A stretch of DNA of 64,000 nt from Corallincola platygyrae. GTDB lineage: Bacteria; Pseudomonadota; Gammaproteobacteria; Enterobacterales; Neiellaceae. The notes under the pieces were generated by a model. The model saw only the letters and a list, made by a program, of their open reading frames with translations, ran no database searches and was not told the origin of the DNA. How positions within the stretch are numbered: the stretch's first letter is position 1; each line of letters begins with the position of its first letter. The translations under genes and the position numbers were made by a program. Positions 61,751 through 64,000 of the stretch are shown one piece after another. The stretch is from NCBI RefSeq assembly GCF_039544265.1, contig NZ_BAABLI010000008.1:541135-605134 (forward strand). The letters run 5' to 3'.

Positions 61751-61827
61751 CAAAGAGTGTGGTTTTGGCTGGCATTGATGCTTTATCTAAGCCGAACTTA
61801 AAGTGGGAGTTTACTAATTAAGCTCGC

Positions 61828-62775
61828 TCATAGCTTTTTCAGGGTCAGATCGCCGTTTACGGAAGTAAACTCTATCTTGCCTGCACCTGCTCCCAGCTTG
61901 GTGGTAAGGCTGCTGCCCGGGCCATACTCCTCTTCAATCGCTCGCTCATCACTGATCTCATTGTTGATATCGCCCCCGGCGACCGCACTGGCGCTTACTC
62001 GGGCGCTGGTATCTGCAGGTAAATACAGGTCTGCGTCGCCATTAACCGTCGCTATGGTGACTTCTGGTGCTTTACCGTTACGAACTTTGGCTTCGATATC
62101 ACCATTGACGACATTCATGGTGATCTGCTGTGCCTGATGAATGTCCGCGTTAATATCACCGCTGACCGCTTCAAGCTTAACTGTTGTCGCTTTGGTGTCT
62201 GTTTCGATATCACCACTGACAGCTTGTAGTGTCAGTTCGCCACTGGATTGTTGATCATCGATATCACCGCTAACTGTTGTTAGGCTGATTTTGCCCGTGC
62301 ACTCACTGCAGCTAAGGTCGCCGCTGACTGATTCGGCCTTCAACTCGCCCTGAAGCATTTTGGCAACCAGATCACCGCTCACTGTATTGATCCGCGTACG
62401 GTTATTGAAACCACTGATATTCAGATCAAAAGAGGTCCCTGACAAAGTTAAAATACTGGCTTTGGGCAGAGATATTGTCAGTACTGAACCGGGATCGTTG
62501 AAACTGTATTCGGCAGACTTAGATTGTTTGATTACAAACGTAGTCACCCCGTTTTCTGATTCAAAATCATAACCATCAGCCTTAGGGTCAAGGGTGCCGA
62601 TAATGATGACTTTATTATCATCGTTGGCGCGGATCTCTGCTTTGCCAGCGGGTACCACGATCTCAATTTTTTCGTTGGCCGTGACATCGCGCTCAATGCT
62701 GATTGATTCGGCATGAGCTGATAACGCAAGCAAGCTGGTTACCACCATGGCCGTCAGTTGATTAATAAGTTTCAT
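61828..62775 (-). CDS. Secreted DUF4097-type beta-repeat protein
   Basis: A 315-residue exported protein (signal MKLINQLTAMVVTSLLALSAHA). The mature part is a run of short beta repeats with recurrent VSGD/VNGD turns (NTVSGDLVAK, ESVSGDLSC, TTVSGDIDD, QAVSGDIET, EAVSGDINA), typical of DUF4097 beta-solenoids. CSECTG adds a possible disulfide. It is the last gene of the ECF sigma operon and probably its main envelope output. Function unknown. Confidence 0.85.
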   Translation of the reverse strand: MKLINQLTAMVVTSLLALSAHAESISIERDVTANEKIEIVVPAGKAEIRANDDNKVIIIGTLDPKADGYDFESENGVTTFVIKQSKSAEYSFNDPGSVLTISLPKASILTLSGTSFDLNISGFNNRTRINTVSGDLVAKMLQGELKAESVSGDLSCSECTGKISLTTVSGDIDDQQSSGELTLQAVSGDIETDTKATTVKLEAVSGDINADIHQAQQITMNVVNGDIEAKVRNGKAPEVTIATVNGDADLYLPADTSARVSASAVAGGDINNEISDERAIEEEYGPGSSLTTKLGAGAGKIEFTSVNGDLTLKKL

Positions 62776-62813
62776 TGTTATTCTCCATCAGTAACTTAAG
62801 TCAGTCCTGCTGC

Positions 62814-63299
62814 TCAGGCGGTAAATTTGATTAAGGTGTTCAACAGTCGGATCTGCTTGCTGTTCAGGTCACGTAACATGGTCAGCAACTTCTGGTTTTC
62901 AGGTTGCAGGGCTAGTGCTTTCTGAAGATCTTGTTCAGCACTGTCCATTAGTGTCAGCTCGGTTTGCCAAGGCGAAATATCCAACCCCGCTGCTTCAATG
63001 GTTTTCAACAACGCATTCTTTTGCAGGCTGAAATTAGCCACAATCTGCTCTGCAGCGGTGCGCTCTATGTTGATGACGATTTCAATATCAGGGTCGTCGC
63101 TGGGTTTAAACATGAAGTTCCAACTGCTGAAAGTCAGCACCGCCAGTGCGGCCACCGCCAACCAACGACGCTTCTCCGCTGGCGTCACTTGTTTCGCCGG
63201 ATCCACCAACTCAGCTTCAATATCTGGCCATAAATCCCGTCGTGGCTGCTTTTCTGTTGGCAATTGCTCCAGCAGCGCATCAAGTTGTTTATCATTCAT
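62814..63299 (-). CDS. Putative membrane anti-sigma factor
   Basis: A 161-residue single-pass protein: a short cytosolic N-terminus (1-43, MNDKQLDALLEQLPTEKQPRRDLWPDIEAEL), one membrane helix (about 45-64), and a mostly helical periplasmic part. It starts inside the sigma gene (8-nt overlap), the standard arrangement for an anti-sigma factor. I see no zinc-binding HxxxCxxC motif, so the assignment rests on position and topology. Confidence 0.7.
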   Translation of the reverse strand: MNDKQLDALLEQLPTEKQPRRDLWPDIEAELVDPAKQVTPAEKRRWLAVAALAVLTFSSWNFMFKPSDDPDIEIVINIERTAAEQIVANFSLQKNALLKTIEAAGLDISPWQTELTLMDSAEQDLQKALALQPENQKLLTMLRDLNSKQIRLLNTLIKFTA

Positions 63300-63804
63300 C
63301 GTTTAACCACTCCTTGAGCAACTGTCTTGCTCGGTGGAACTGGGCTTTGCTGCTACCTTCTGCGATCTCAAGCATCTCGGCGACCTGTCGATGGCCAAAC
63401 CCTTCAATGGCATGCAGCACGAAAACTGAACGCGCTTGTGCTGGCAGCTTCTGAATCGCTTGCTCCAATGCCAGGGTCAGATGATTCTGTGGGTCATTAC
63501 CCATGCTGGCATCGGTATCTTGTGCTTCATCGACCAAGTGCCAGTTTTTGTGTTTGCGGCAATGATCGCTGATCCGAGCCGTCGCAATGCTATAGATCCA
63601 GGTACTGAACTTGCTGTCGCCACGAAAGTGGGCCAGCTGTTTCCAGGCGCTGATAAATACTTCTTGTGTCACGTCTTCAGCTTGTGAGCGGTTGCCCTGC
63701 ATACGAAACGCCAGCGCATAAACGCGCCCCACGTTTTCGTCATACAGCATTTTGAATGCTGCTTTGTCGCCTTGTTGGGCTTGCTGAACCAATGGCTCTC
63801 TCAA
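63292..63804 (-). CDS. ECF-type RNA polymerase sigma factor
   Basis: A 170-residue sigma-70-family factor with region 2 (NVGRVYALAFRMQGNRSQAEDVTQEVFISAWKQL, about 25-58) and region 4 (LPAQARSVFVLHAIEGFGHRQVAEMLEIAEGSSKAQFHRARQLL, about 120-163). It starts with TTG at 63804, six bases after AGGG. It heads a three-gene unit with the membrane regulator and the DUF4097 protein. Confidence 0.9.
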   Translation of the reverse strand: MREPLVQQAQQGDKAAFKMLYDENVGRVYALAFRMQGNRSQAEDVTQEVFISAWKQLAHFRGDSKFSTWIYSIATARISDHCRKHKNWHLVDEAQDTDASMGNDPQNHLTLALEQAIQKLPAQARSVFVLHAIEGFGHRQVAEMLEIAEGSSKAQFHRARQLLKEWLNDE

Positions 63805-63928
63805 ACCTGTCCCTTTGTTTTGTTGAATCTGTTTCTGGTGGGTTAGTCGTTACTGATGCCAAAAAGGTTTAAATTGGGTTTCATCTTTTTTAAAAAAGTA
63901 TTCTCAATAAAATCACCAAGTAAATAAT

Positions 63929-63976
63929 CCACCTGCATAGCAGGTGGCTTTGCTTTTGGGCACCCTATAAGGGTGC
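63929..63976. repeat. Two matched hairpins with ATA loops at the window edge
   Basis: CCACCTGC-ATA-GCAGGTGG (63929-63947) and GCACCCT-ATA-AGGGTGC (63960-63976) are perfect stems whose centres are 30 bp apart. Each is followed on the plus strand by a T-rich CTTTGCTTTT or TTTTCTGCTTT. They may be tandem terminators or 3' structures of a gene ending just beyond 64000. Confidence 0.6.
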
Positions 63977-64000
63977 TTTTCTGCTTTAACTAACTCCTAA

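Noticed and set aside
63929..63976. CRISPR repeats
   Set aside because: Only two hairpins with different sequences are visible, with no cas gene; this does not support an array.

Overview
The window reads as chromosomal DNA of a Gammaproteobacterium, most likely marine and Alteromonadales-like. The evidence is a fused kinase/acetyltransferase-type ArgA, a YfhM-PbpC pair, YhhQ and YgiQ, a split B12-dependent ribonucleotide reductase, and a full menaquinone pathway. The species cannot be named from sequence alone. I see no prophage, transposase, integrase, CRISPR array or plasmid gene. The window is a mosaic of housekeeping operons with small accessory genes between them.

Layout. 0-4.3 kb: a truncated dicarboxylate symporter, small secreted or cytosolic proteins, and a glycosyltransferase that resembles bacillithiol-pathway BshA. 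4.4-6.9 kb: serC-serA. 7.0-9.0 kb: a lipoprotein built from two DUF4382-type units. 9.2-16.6 kb: a compact minus-strand operon menF-menD-menH-menB-menC-menE with overlapping genes. The missing thioesterase step is supplied by a MenI/YdiI homologue at 31 kb. 16.7-19.9 kb: NrdR-like operators followed by nrdJa-nrdJb. 20-31 kb: lipoproteins, a quinone-oxidoreductase-like enzyme, a second signal peptidase, a serine hydrolase, three unknown small genes, an M14 peptidase, an Aer-like chemoreceptor, YhhQ and a TonB-domain protein. 31.4-38.6 kb: PbpC and a thioester alpha-2-macroglobulin. 38.9-43.8 kb: a membrane GGDEF-EAL protein with a predicted sugar-binding sensor, a phospholipase D/cardiolipin synthase-like enzyme and YvcK.

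44.0-44.5 kb holds tRNA-Leu(CAG), tRNA-Phe(GAA) and tRNA-Thr(TGT), with near-consensus promoters. 44.7-47.8 kb: class III alcohol dehydrogenase, a cytosolic-type carboxypeptidase and a DUF4136 lipoprotein. 47.75-48.46 kb has no gene but is dense in nested inverted repeats, and it lies between two identical terminator hairpins. It is the best candidate here for an undescribed structured RNA or small mobile element. 48.5-58.5 kb: a periplasmic binding protein, a glutathione transferase, a voltage-gated channel, hypotheticals, ArgA, an AsmA-like protein, YgiQ and a MaoC-type protein. 58.6-63.8 kb: a FIST sensor overlapping a GGDEF-EAL protein, then an ECF sigma/membrane regulator/DUF4097 operon. 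Two matched hairpins sit at the right edge.

Shared themes are c-di-GMP signalling (two GGDEF-EAL proteins with different sensory inputs), envelope defence and remodelling (alpha-2-macroglobulin, PbpC, lipoproteins, an ECF operon) and flexible respiration (menaquinone, oxygen-independent ribonucleotide reduction, an Aer-like receptor).
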